Assembly (NCBI GenBank): GCA_902581585.1
Contig: CACHPB010000002.1
Coordinates: 1 to 64,000 of the forward strand
DNA length: 64,000 nt
Direction: 5' to 3'
Source: an uncultured Pelagibacteraceae bacterium
GTDB taxonomy: Bacteria; Pseudomonadota; Alphaproteobacteria; Pelagibacterales; Pelagibacteraceae
Positions 1 through 8,021 of the stretch are shown here, one piece after another. The notes beneath the pieces were generated by a model. That model saw nothing but the letters and a program-made list of their open reading frames with translations, searched no databases and had not been told where the DNA came from. Position 1 is the stretch's first letter. The number at the start of each line of letters is the position of its first letter. A program made the translations under genes and the position numbers.

Positions 1-1
1 A

Positions 2-667
2 AAGAATGCAGAATATAATTATGCCGAACTTTTATTAAAAGCATTCTTAATAAGTTATCCAAATCATAGTCTATCTGGAGATGCTCAGTATTGGCTTGCT
101 GAAACATTCAGAAATAGACAAATGTATGATGAGGCAGTTTATGCATACTTTCAAAGTTATGTGAAATATCCAAATAGTGAGAAAGCACCAATAAGCCTTC
201 TAGGGTTAGGACAAACTTTAATTAAAACTGGTGATAAAGAACAAGGCTGTGAAAGAATTGATAGTGTCAAAAAAGAATATCCTAATGCATCAAAATATGT
301 TCTTCAAAAAGCTAAATATTCAATGACTATTCATAACTGTAAGGAGACCCTAGAAATTTTAAAATCTCCAAAGAAGAAATTATCGCTCTCTACAGAGGAT
401 AATCTTAAGGCCAGAATTTATACCTGTTGGAGCATACCGATGGGTTTGCCCTATGATAAAAAAGATTTAAAAGTAAGAATAAGACTAAAAGTTAGTGATA
501 ATGGAGCTGTATTAAATAACAAAATAGTTGATTATGAAAAAATGTCAGATCCAATTTATAAAATGGTCGCTGAAAGTGTCATAAGAGCTTTAAAATTATG
601 TGAGCCTTTTGAAGTTTTAAAAGGTCAAGAAGTAATTCTTAATTTTGATCCAAAAGAAATGTTTTAA
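2..667 (+). CDS. cpoB: CpoB (YbgF) tail fused to a TolA C-terminal domain, 5' partial
   Basis: The gene enters from the left edge and is open from base 2, so its start is not in the window. Bases 2 to about 340 encode the TPR repeats of CpoB, including the family pattern SGDAQYWLAETF and a typical CpoB end with a Cys near 338-340. CpoB is the periplasmic Tol-Pal coordinator of envelope constriction. Instead of stopping, the frame continues through a short linker into what looks like a complete TolA C-terminal domain (about 380-667), recognised by LSLSTEDNLKARI, CWSIP, the DPIYKMVAESVIRAL helix and the ending NFDPKEM. TolA and CpoB are normally separate proteins of the tol-pal operon. I infer a fusion, or a recombination or assembly junction. 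The stop codon directly abuts the convergent gene that ends at 668. Confidence 0.75.
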   Translation, partial: KNAEYNYAELLLKAFLISYPNHSLSGDAQYWLAETFRNRQMYDEAVYAYFQSYVKYPNSEKAPISLLGLGQTLIKTGDKEQGCERIDSVKKEYPNASKYVLQKAKYSMTIHNCKETLEILKSPKKKLSLSTEDNLKARIYTCWSIPMGLPYDKKDLKVRIRLKVSDNGAVLNNKIVDYEKMSDPIYKMVAESVIRALKLCEPFEVLKGQEVILNFDPKEMF

Positions 668-1639
668 TTACCTTTGATATTCAACGAATTTTTTAAGAGA
701 CTTATTTAGAAATTTATCATATCTGATGCCGCTATTTTTATATTTTTTCTGATTTAAAAGAGAATGGTTCATTTTAAAGTCATAAGAGGGTTCAAAAAAG
801 AAAGGAACAGAGAGCCTTTTTTGCTTATTCCACAATACCCTATGATTTGTTGCTTTAAACTTACCCTTGCTTAAATATTCTAGCGCTCTACCTGTATTCA
901 CTACCAAGGCATTTTTATTGAAAGGAACATCATGCCATTTTTTTGTTTTCCGGTTTTGAACTTGAAGACCACCTTTTTTATTTTGATATAAAACTGTGAA
1001 AATACCACTATCAACATGTGTTTCACATCCAAGTGCGACCCCATCTTGTTTTGAAATTTCAACTGGTTTAGATTGATTTGGGTAATAATTAAATCTTAAA
1101 GTGCTAAGTGTTTTTAATCTCGAAAAGGCTTTTTTTGATAAATTGGGGTTTTTTTTATAAAGTTTTATAATACTTTTAAAAAGAGTTTCGCTTAAATTAA
1201 ATAAATTTTCAAAATAATCTGCTAGTTTTGCAATAGATTGCTTATTAAATGACCTCTCTATACTTAAATGCTCGATGTATTGATTTCTAGTTTTTTTTGA
1301 AAAATCCTTTGTTACTTTTAAGTCACCTAAGTCTAATCCTTCCTTTCCATTAACATCATTTGGAAAATATCCTCTATAAATATTTTTACTCTTTTTATTC
1401 CATTTCTTTGGAGCCAATTTAAATTTATTATTCTTATTTGATTTAAAAAAATTTTCTCCGATTTTGCATACCTTATTTATTTTATTTAATTTAATTCCAT
1501 GACCGACTATTTGAAAAAAACCAACCTCAACACAAGCTTTTTCAATTTCCCTTGTAATTTTTAATGTTACTTTTGAATCAAAGTTATTTTTTAGAATAGG
1601 ATTTATATTTATTGTTGGAATATAATTTTTTCTTATCAT
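668..1639 (-). CDS. 2-oxoglutarate/Fe(II) oxygenase, isopenicillin-N-synthase family
   Basis: The 323-residue protein has the two-domain layout of IPNS-like oxygenases. An N-terminal DIOX_N-type segment (about 8-110, with VGFFQIVGHGI) precedes the jelly-roll core. The iron triad is visible as H208-x-D210 and H266, and the 2OG-binding R275-x-S277 (RLS) follows. Such enzymes hydroxylate or cyclise small molecules, and the substrate cannot be read from sequence. The start codon overlaps the stop of the upstream DMT permease by 4 bp, so it is the last gene of the minus-strand operon that begins near 7098. The protein is unusually rich in Lys and Asn even for this genome. Confidence 0.8.
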   Translation of the reverse strand: MIRKNYIPTININPILKNNFDSKVTLKITREIEKACVEVGFFQIVGHGIKLNKINKVCKIGENFFKSNKNNKFKLAPKKWNKKSKNIYRGYFPNDVNGKEGLDLGDLKVTKDFSKKTRNQYIEHLSIERSFNKQSIAKLADYFENLFNLSETLFKSIIKLYKKNPNLSKKAFSRLKTLSTLRFNYYPNQSKPVEISKQDGVALGCETHVDSGIFTVLYQNKKGGLQVQNRKTKKWHDVPFNKNALVVNTGRALEYLSKGKFKATNHRVLWNKQKRLSVPFFFEPSYDFKMNHSLLNQKKYKNSGIRYDKFLNKSLKKFVEYQR

Positions 1640-2586
1640 CTATTCGCTGGTGTATCTGTAGCAATCATTTGTCCTCGGACTTTTTCTCTAAAATAAATAT
1701 ACACGCCAGCACCAATAATTATTGATGCTCCTAGAAAAGTTCTTGGCACTGGTATTGTTTCAAATAATATATAACCAGCTACCATTGCAAACACTATGTA
1801 TGAATACTCAAATAATGAAACCACAGAAGGTGAGGCAATACTATAAGCAGTAAATACACAAAAAAATGAAATCGAAGCTACTATTCCCATTATTAAAACA
1901 TAGGGCCATGCCTCTCCTGGATTAGTAAACCATTCTCTAACAATAAATTGCAAAGTTGGATCTGTAAAAGTGTTAAATTTTCCATCGCCGCTAACAAAAA
2001 ATATTACCAAACTTGCAAATAATGCAAAAATATAAAGCCAAGTCATTTGAGTATAAATACTATCTTTATCGGATGTATATTTTGTTATTGTCATCGAGAT
2101 TGAATAGCAAAGCGCACATGCTACAGGTGCTAATTTAAAGAAATTAAAATCATCTAAAGATGGATTTAAAACAATTAATACTCCAATAAATCCAACTACA
2201 ATTGCACTCCATCTTCTAATTCCAATTTTTTCTTTTAAGAAAAATTTAGCAAAGATAGACATAAAGAACGGGCAGGAGAAAAATAGTGCACTTGTCATCG
2301 CAAGCGTCATAAAAGTCAGTGAAATATAAAAAAAACTAAAACCAAAGAAAAAACATACAACTCTTATTAATGTTAATAATGGGTAATGGGTTTTTAAAGA
2401 TATTGTTTTTTTAGTGATTAAAACAAATGATAGCAAAAATACTGATTGTATAAGGGTTCTTCCAAAATAAAGCTCGAATAAAGCAATATCTTCAAAAATA
2501 AATTTAATTAAAGAGTCTTGTATTGAAAAAAAAGCCATACCAGTCATTATAAAAAAAATACCTCTGGTATTTTGGTTTGTGTCCAT
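1636..2586 (-). CDS. DMT superfamily (EamA) permease
   Basis: The 316-residue protein is hydrophobic, with about ten transmembrane segments in two EamA repeats. The first repeat starts with a GIFFIMTGMAFFSIQDSLIK helix and the second repeat begins near residue 150. DMT/RhaT-like permeases of this length move metabolites or amino acids across the inner membrane, usually as exporters, and specificity cannot be predicted. It lies between a GMC oxidoreductase (36 bp upstream) and an IPNS-like oxygenase (4 bp overlap), which suggests movement of a substrate or product of this catabolic operon. It is one of four DMT permeases in the window. Confidence 0.85.
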   Translation of the reverse strand: MDTNQNTRGIFFIMTGMAFFSIQDSLIKFIFEDIALFELYFGRTLIQSVFLLSFVLITKKTISLKTHYPLLTLIRVVCFFFGFSFFYISLTFMTLAMTSALFFSCPFFMSIFAKFFLKEKIGIRRWSAIVVGFIGVLIVLNPSLDDFNFFKLAPVACALCYSISMTITKYTSDKDSIYTQMTWLYIFALFASLVIFFVSGDGKFNTFTDPTLQFIVREWFTNPGEAWPYVLIMGIVASISFFCVFTAYSIASPSVVSLFEYSYIVFAMVAGYILFETIPVPRTFLGASIIIGAGVYIYFREKVRGQMIATDTPANR

Positions 2587-2621
2587 GAGACACCTATATC
2601 AAATCAGTGGTGATAATAATA

Positions 2622-4208
2622 TTAATTATTTAAAATTGCCTCTGAACCTTTTTCAGCAATCATAAGTGTAGGAGCATTTAGGTTTGCACTTGGTATTTCA
2701 GGTATCACTGATGCATCAATCACTCTTAAATTTCCAATTCCATTTACCTTCAAATCCTGGTCTACTACTGCCATATCATCAACTCCCATTTTGCATGTTC
2801 CACAAGGATGATATGCAGTGTCTGCTTTAGATCTAATATATTCATTTAATTCATCATCTGACTGTGCATCAAAACCTGGCCCAACTTCATCACCAGCATG
2901 CTCTGCTAAAGCTGGCTGAGATAGAATTTTTCTTGCAACATGAATACATTCTCTTGTTTGTTTAAGATCTTCTTCTTCTTTTAAATAGTTAAATAAAATT
3001 TTAGGATAATCGTATGGATCTGAGGAATTTAGTGTTATTTCACCTCTACTTTTTGGATGATTTGGACTTGCATGTAATTGATAACCATGTGTGTCAGGCT
3101 CTTCTAGGCCATGATTTATCACAAATGATGGAAAAAAATGAAATTGAATATTAGCAACTTTTCTATCAGGCGATGACTTTGCAAAACCACCAGCCTCTAA
3201 AAATGATTTTGAGCAGGGTCCAGATTTAAACATAAACCATTGCATACCTGCTAAAATTTTAGGTATTAATTTTGTATATGTGTAAAGTGTATTAGGAGTT
3301 TTACATTTTTGTTGTATATAAGTTTCAAGATGATCTTGTAAATTTTTTCCAACACCCTTTGAGTGATAAATAACTTCAATACCATTATCTCTAAGATGGT
3401 TTTCGTCGCCTATACCAGATAACATTAATAATTGTGGAGAGTTTATAGATCCTCCACTCAAAATGACTTCCTTATTTGCATAAATCTTTTCAACCTTGTT
3501 ATTTATTTTTACTTGAAGACCAACTGCTTTTTTTCCCTCAAATAGTATTTTTTCTACAAATGAGTTTTTTAAAATATTTAAATTTTTTCTATTTTTAACA
3601 GGGTTTAAATAATACTTGGCAACTCCAGCTCTCTCGCCTTGATGCATTGTAGTATCAAACATGCCAAAACCTTCTTGTTCCTCACCATTCATATCTATAT
3701 TTGTTTTGTGACCTGCTTCAGCTGCAGCATCAATAAATACTTTAAATAATGGATTTGAATTTTTAGATAAATTTACTGGAAGTGGTCCCAATGAACCTCT
3801 ATATTGATTTTCACCTTCAGACCAAGTTTCAATCTTCTTAAAATAAGGAAGAACTTTATCATAGGACCAATTATCCAAACCAAAATTTTCCCATCTAGTA
3901 TAGTCATCTCTATTTCCTCTTACAAAGACCATTCCATTATGAGATGAGCATCCTCCAATCATCTTTCCTCTTGGGCAAAAAACACGTCTATTGTTCAAAT
4001 ATGGCTCAGGTTCTGAATAATATTTCCAATTATATTTGGGGTCATGCATTGTATATAGAAGAGCTAATGGCATTTTAACCTTCCAAATATCACTAGATCC
4101 ACCTGCCTCAAATATAGCTACAGAATTATTAGCATTCTCAGATAATCTGTTAGCTACTACACATCCAGCTGAACCAGCACCAACTATTAGATAATCAAAA
4201 GCTTGCAT
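2622..4208 (-). CDS. GMC family FAD-dependent oxidoreductase (choline dehydrogenase-like)
   Basis: At 528 residues the protein has normal GMC length. The FAD-binding Rossmann motif GAGSAGCVVANRLSE lies at residues about 9-23, followed by the ADP-ribose Glu in IFEAG. The GMC signature GGCSSHNGMVFVRGN is near residue 85-100, and the C-terminal catalytic pair is H467 (YHPCGTCKMG) and N511 (LNAPTLM). GMC enzymes oxidise primary alcohols such as choline to aldehydes. BetA is the closest functional analogue, but an assignment to choline is not secure. It ends one base from the preceding dioxygenase gene, in the carnitine-linked minus-strand operon, where an alcohol- or choline-type substrate would fit. 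Confidence 0.85.
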   Translation of the reverse strand: MQAFDYLIVGAGSAGCVVANRLSENANNSVAIFEAGGSSDIWKVKMPLALLYTMHDPKYNWKYYSEPEPYLNNRRVFCPRGKMIGGCSSHNGMVFVRGNRDDYTRWENFGLDNWSYDKVLPYFKKIETWSEGENQYRGSLGPLPVNLSKNSNPLFKVFIDAAAEAGHKTNIDMNGEEQEGFGMFDTTMHQGERAGVAKYYLNPVKNRKNLNILKNSFVEKILFEGKKAVGLQVKINNKVEKIYANKEVILSGGSINSPQLLMLSGIGDENHLRDNGIEVIYHSKGVGKNLQDHLETYIQQKCKTPNTLYTYTKLIPKILAGMQWFMFKSGPCSKSFLEAGGFAKSSPDRKVANIQFHFFPSFVINHGLEEPDTHGYQLHASPNHPKSRGEITLNSSDPYDYPKILFNYLKEEEDLKQTRECIHVARKILSQPALAEHAGDEVGPGFDAQSDDELNEYIRSKADTAYHPCGTCKMGVDDMAVVDQDLKVNGIGNLRVIDASVIPEIPSANLNAPTLMIAEKGSEAILNN

Positions 4209-5036
4209 TTAATTTGGATGATCACCCTCGACTGCAATCCTGTCCATAACTCTTTCATGGCCCAATCCTCTGCCAGGAAAAAAATCAGTCAAACCTTGGT
4301 GAAGGGTGCTTCTATTGTCCCAAATTGCTACAGCATTTTCAGTCCATTTAAATCTGCATGTAAAATCAAGTCTTTCTTGATGTAAAAATATTTCATTTAA
4401 AATATCTGAACTTTCATTTTCATCTAAATCTAAAATTCTTTTAGTGTACATTGAATTTACATACAAAATTTTTTTTCCTGTTTCAGGATGAGTTCTAACT
4501 ACTGGATGGGAATTTGAATATTCATCTAGATTACCATTCCCTTCCATTTCCTTATATGCATCAACAAATGCTGCTGCCCCTAGAGAGCTATGAATGGCTC
4601 TCTTATCATTAACCTTATCTTTAATTTTATCGCTTAATGTGTCGTAAGCGATTTCCATATTAGAAAACATTGTATCTCCACCAACTGGTGGTACTTTAAT
4701 TGATCTTAAGATAATTACTTTTGTAGGTTTAGGATTATAACTTACATCAGTATGCCAAGTTTCACCCCATTGTCTTTTTTCTTCTGGAGCTTTAATTATT
4801 CTTAATATTTCAGGATAATCTTTTCTTCCTTTAACATAAATATGTCTTTCTAATGGACCAAAATGTTTTGCTAAATTTATCTGTTCTTGCGATGTAATAT
4901 CTTGATCTCTAAAGAAAAGAGCTTTATGTTCTAATAATAGATTATTTATATTCTTCCAATTTTCTAAAGAGCTATCTTTTAAATCGATACCTCTTACTTC
5001 TGCACCTAATGCACCTGATACTAATTTAATTTCCAT
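4209..5036 (-). CDS. TauD/TfdA family 2-oxoglutarate dioxygenase
   Basis: The 275-residue protein has standard TauD length. The Fe(II) triad is H95-x-D97 (WHTDVSY) and H246 (LHQG), and the late Arg region (GRGLGHERVMDRIAVEGD) supplies the 2OG salt bridge. The N-terminal LGAEVRGIDLKD and the FFRDQDIT segment are also family hallmarks. These enzymes hydroxylate a carbon next to a heteroatom and release sulfite, glyoxylate or an amine. Taurine itself is not implied, because the neighbours are a betainyl-CoA thioesterase-like gene 3 bp upstream and a GMC alcohol oxidase directly downstream. A role on a quaternary amine is possible but inferred. Confidence 0.85.
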   Translation of the reverse strand: MEIKLVSGALGAEVRGIDLKDSSLENWKNINNLLLEHKALFFRDQDITSQEQINLAKHFGPLERHIYVKGRKDYPEILRIIKAPEEKRQWGETWHTDVSYNPKPTKVIILRSIKVPPVGGDTMFSNMEIAYDTLSDKIKDKVNDKRAIHSSLGAAAFVDAYKEMEGNGNLDEYSNSHPVVRTHPETGKKILYVNSMYTKRILDLDENESSDILNEIFLHQERLDFTCRFKWTENAVAIWDNRSTLHQGLTDFFPGRGLGHERVMDRIAVEGDHPN

Positions 5037-5039
5037 AAT

Positions 5040-5507
5040 TTATTTTTTTAACCTACCAGATAATTCTAAATTTTCAGACTTAAAACTTGATTTATTTTCG
5101 TCAATAAATTCACCCATAATTTTAAGCTTATCTTCCTCAAATTCTGTGACCTTTCTTTTCCCCAAGTCAATATAAAGGGACAAACTCTCCATAGTAGCAG
5201 CAAGAGTTTTAGTTTCTTTTTCGTACATTTCACATTTTAAATGTAATCTTTTTTTATCGTGATCAAAATGTGTGCAATATACCTCTACTTCTTGATTTTC
5301 TTTAACCTCATTATTGTAAGTGGTTCTAGTTTCAACAACCATAGTACTTCTCAGATTTGATTTTGCATTTTCACCACCCATTTGAAATTTATTAAGCATC
5401 GTTTCCCATGCTTGATCAAAGATTAAGATATAATAAGCCATATTCATATGTTCATTATAATCTGTCCACTCTTTGATTATTTTTCTAGTTGCTAGATGAT
5501 ACGACAT
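5040..5507 (-). CDS. cdhB: Hotdog acyl-CoA thioesterase, probable betainyl-CoA thioesterase
   Basis: The 155-residue protein has a 4-hydroxybenzoyl-CoA thioesterase-type hotdog fold. The active-site motif is W-T-D-Y-N-E-H-M-N near residues 14-22, with the Asp/Asn-and-His pattern of the family, and FDQAWETML forms the long helix. In known carnitine catabolism CdhB hydrolyses betainyl-CoA to glycine betaine, and this domain is found fused to or beside carnitine dehydrogenase. Here CdhC and CdhA lie divergently only 1.6 kb away, which supports the assignment. It sits 3 bp from the CitE-like gene upstream. A generic thioesterase role is the alternative. Confidence 0.7.
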   Translation of the reverse strand: MSYHLATRKIIKEWTDYNEHMNMAYYILIFDQAWETMLNKFQMGGENAKSNLRSTMVVETRTTYNNEVKENQEVEVYCTHFDHDKKRLHLKCEMYEKETKTLAATMESLSLYIDLGKRKVTEFEEDKLKIMGEFIDENKSSFKSENLELSGRLKK

Positions 5508-5510
5508 TTT

Positions 5511-6371
5511 TTATCCTTTATTAATTTTATCAGCTATGAGTATTTTTCTTTTCATTTCTCTAAGGACTGGTTTTTCAATTAACTTACCATCTATAACTAC
5601 TAAACCTGTATTTGAATTGTTAAATTCTTCTAATATTTTTTTTGCCTTAGTAATTTCATCTTTTGGAGGTGTAAATACTTCATTTAAAATTTGAATTTGT
5701 TTGGGATGAATAGAGCCTTTTCCAGTAAATCCAAGATTTCTGACTTGTTCAGCTTCTTTCCTCATTCCATCCATGTTTTCTAAATCTAAATAAGGCACAT
5801 CTATAACGTCTACACCGACACTAGCTCCCGCATGAACCAACTTTGATCTTGCGTGAACAAGATTTTCCCATTTATTCTCAACTCTAAGCTCTGCTGCCAT
5901 ATCAACTCCACCAAAATATAAAGCTACAATTCTCTTACTAGCATGAGCGATATTATAAATATTTTCTAAAGCTTCATTTGTTTCCATTATAACATGAAGA
6001 TCGGTATCTAAATTACAGTCTGTAAGAAGATCGTCTATAAATGTTATTTCATCTGGTGTTTTAACTTTTGGTAACATAATAGCCTTTAGATTTACTTTAC
6101 TTGATATAAAAGCTTCTAGATCTAAAAGACCAAATTTAGTTCTTTGATTATTAAACCTTACAACCAGTTCTACATCATTTTTAACTTCGAGCGTTTTAAG
6201 AGCTTCTATAGTATTTTTTCGGGCTTGTTCTTTGTCATTTATTGCTATCCCATCTTCTAATTCAATACAAACCATATCAGCACCTGATGCAATCGCTTTT
6301 GGAAACATTTCAGGGTGGAGACCTGGTGTAAAAATAAAACTTCTTCTTACTTTTAATTTATCTAAGTCCAT
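5511..6371 (-). CDS. CitE/HpcH-HpaI family CoA-ester lyase-like protein
   Basis: The 286-residue protein is a TIM-barrel lyase of the HpcH/HpaI family. RRSFIFTPG at the N-terminus carries the CoA-ester-binding Arg, ELEDGI near residue 36-41 holds the metal-linked acid, and YFGGVDMAAEL and GSIHPKQI are conserved CitE/malyl-CoA lyase blocks. Family members cleave 3-hydroxyacyl-CoA esters (citryl-, malyl- or citramalyl-CoA) to acetyl-CoA or another acyl-CoA plus an oxo acid. It lies 1 bp downstream of a class II aldolase and 3 bp upstream of the thioesterase, so a C-C cleavage or CoA-ester step in this operon is likely. The exact substrate is unknown. Confidence 0.8.
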   Translation of the reverse strand: MDLDKLKVRRSFIFTPGLHPEMFPKAIASGADMVCIELEDGIAINDKEQARKNTIEALKTLEVKNDVELVVRFNNQRTKFGLLDLEAFISSKVNLKAIMLPKVKTPDEITFIDDLLTDCNLDTDLHVIMETNEALENIYNIAHASKRIVALYFGGVDMAAELRVENKWENLVHARSKLVHAGASVGVDVIDVPYLDLENMDGMRKEAEQVRNLGFTGKGSIHPKQIQILNEVFTPPKDEITKAKKILEEFNNSNTGLVVIDGKLIEKPVLREMKRKILIADKINKG

Positions 6372-6372
6372 C

Positions 6373-7098
6373 TTAATTTTTATAATCTGGCTCTTCTTTG
6401 TCTAAAATGATCCTGATTTGAGATAAAAATAAATTTGCAAAATCTGTAGGAAAATTTTCATGCTCCTCTGCAGTTTTTTCTGCAATTTCATGGCTTACAA
6501 CATTAAGTTCCTGGTTTGTTGATAGAGCTGTAAGATATGTTTCTGCTGCTCTCTCAAAATAATAAAGAGAGTTAAAACCTTCGGCCACTGTTCTTCCTGT
6601 GGTTAAAATTCCATGATTTGCAAGCAACATGTGTTGTTTGTTTCCTAAAGCATTTGCCATCTTAATAGACTCCTCTTCTAGTCCTAGACCTCCAAATTCT
6701 TTGAATGCAGATACTCTATTGTAAAACATCATTGTATTTTGATCGATAGGTTTCATAACAGGATCTTTAAGAGTGGAGAGGGCAGTTGCATATTTTGAGT
6801 GAACATGAAAAATGCATCTTGCATGTGGTGCTTTTTCATGTATCGCGCTATGTATATATAGAGCTGTTGGATCAATTATGTCTGGTTTATTCTTTAGTTC
6901 TTTCTTATTTTCTTTAGTCACCAAGATTAAATCACTTGCCTTCATATTACTAAAATGAATGCCTGCCTTATTTACGTAAAAATCAGAAGAGTCAGGGACG
7001 CATGCACTAAAATGGTTTGCAACACCCTCATGCATATTTAGTCTTGCTGTCCATCTAAAAGTTGCAGCTAATTCTTTCTGTAATTCAGATATTTCCAT
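6373..7098 (-). CDS. Class II aldolase/adducin family protein
   Basis: At 241 residues this is a single-domain class II aldolase (FucA/AraD fold). The metal site is visible as H98 and H100 (FHVHSKYATAL) with H162 (ANHGIL), and the N-terminal NHFSACVP matches the phosphate/carboxylate-binding loop. Family members perform retro-aldol cleavage, epimerisation or decarboxylation of hydroxy acids. It is the first gene of the minus-strand operon and starts only 35 bp from the divergent cdhC. The substrate is unknown, and its pairing with a CitE-like lyase suggests processing of a hydroxyacid skeleton. Confidence 0.8.
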   Translation of the reverse strand: MEISELQKELAATFRWTARLNMHEGVANHFSACVPDSSDFYVNKAGIHFSNMKASDLILVTKENKKELKNKPDIIDPTALYIHSAIHEKAPHARCIFHVHSKYATALSTLKDPVMKPIDQNTMMFYNRVSAFKEFGGLGLEEESIKMANALGNKQHMLLANHGILTTGRTVAEGFNSLYYFERAAETYLTALSTNQELNVVSHEIAEKTAEEHENFPTDFANLFLSQIRIILDKEEPDYKN

Positions 7099-7133
7099 TT
7101 GTATGATTTTAAAATATAGTTGAAAAATAAATT
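7099..7133. promoter_or_regulatory. Divergent intergenic region, probable bidirectional control
   Basis: Only 35 AT-rich bases separate the start codons of the class II aldolase (minus) and cdhC (plus). Any promoters for both operons must sit here or overlap the coding starts, and I cannot define clear -35/-10 pairs. Co-control of the two operons is an inference from the geometry. Confidence 0.4.
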
Positions 7134-8021
7134 ATGAACAATAACGTTTTTATCTCATGCGCGGTTACTGGGTCTGGAGATACTGCAAGCAAACATCCTG
7201 ATTTACCAAAAACTCCAGAGCAAATAGCTAAATCAGCAATAGAAGCAGCAAAAGCAGGAGCTGCAATTGCCCATATTCATGTAAGAGAAGAGGATGGAAC
7301 GCCAAGCAGAAGGCTAGAATTATATAAAGAAGTAGTAGATAGAATTAGATCAAGTGAAACAGATGTTATTTTAAATTTAACAACTGGGATGGGTGGAGAT
7401 TTAGACATTGGTCAAGGTAAAAATCCATTAGAGTTTGGTCCAATGACCGATATGGCAAATGTGATGGAAAGAATTGCTAATGCAGAACAATTTTTACCTG
7501 AAATTTGTACTCTAGACGCAGGTACATTAAATTTTGGAGACGGTTCAGTAATTACAGTTAATACACCAAATGATTTAAGGAAGGCTGCAAAAAAATTACA
7601 AGAGATTAAAGTTAAACCAGAAATAGAGGCATTTGATTTAGGAAATATGTGGTTTGGATCACAATTGTACAAAGAAGGTTTGCTTGATGATCCACCAATG
7701 TTTCAAATGTGTTTAGGTATTCCTTGGGGAGCTCCCGCTACCCCACTAGCAATGCAAGCTATGAAAGACATAATGCCTAAAGAAGGAGTGTGGTCAGGTT
7801 TTGCAATATCAAAAAATGAAATGCCATTTGTAGCTCAAACAGTTGTAATGGGAGGAAACCCAAGAGTAGGTTTGGAGGATAATTTATATTTATCAAAGGG
7901 CAAACTAGCAACAAATGCTCAATTAGTAGAGAAAGCAATTAGGATAGTTACAGATCTTGGAGCATCAATAATGACAGCAGAGGAAACTAGGACAAAACTT
8001 AAGCTTGTTAAACACAAGTAA
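7134..8021 (+). CDS. cdhC: 3-dehydrocarnitine:acetyl-CoA trimethylamine-acetyl transferase (BKACE, DUF849)
   Basis: The 295-residue protein is a beta-keto acid cleavage enzyme. The N-terminus reads FISCAVTGSGDTASKHP, the zinc-binding histidines are H47 and H49 (AHIHVRE), and the glycine-rich NLTTGMGG loop and the C-terminal WSGFAISKNEMPFVAQ block follow. BKACE enzymes transfer the end of a beta-keto acid to acetyl-CoA. The AVTGSGDT/KHP signature is that of the 3-dehydrocarnitine-cleaving subgroup CdhC, which makes betainyl-CoA and acetoacetate. It overlaps the carnitine dehydrogenase gene by one base (TAATG). Divergent placement from the thioesterase gene fits a carnitine-to-betaine route. 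Confidence 0.8.
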   Translation: MNNNVFISCAVTGSGDTASKHPDLPKTPEQIAKSAIEAAKAGAAIAHIHVREEDGTPSRRLELYKEVVDRIRSSETDVILNLTTGMGGDLDIGQGKNPLEFGPMTDMANVMERIANAEQFLPEICTLDAGTLNFGDGSVITVNTPNDLRKAAKKLQEIKVKPEIEAFDLGNMWFGSQLYKEGLLDDPPMFQMCLGIPWGAPATPLAMQAMKDIMPKEGVWSGFAISKNEMPFVAQTVVMGGNPRVGLEDNLYLSKGKLATNAQLVEKAIRIVTDLGASIMTAEETRTKLKLVKHK

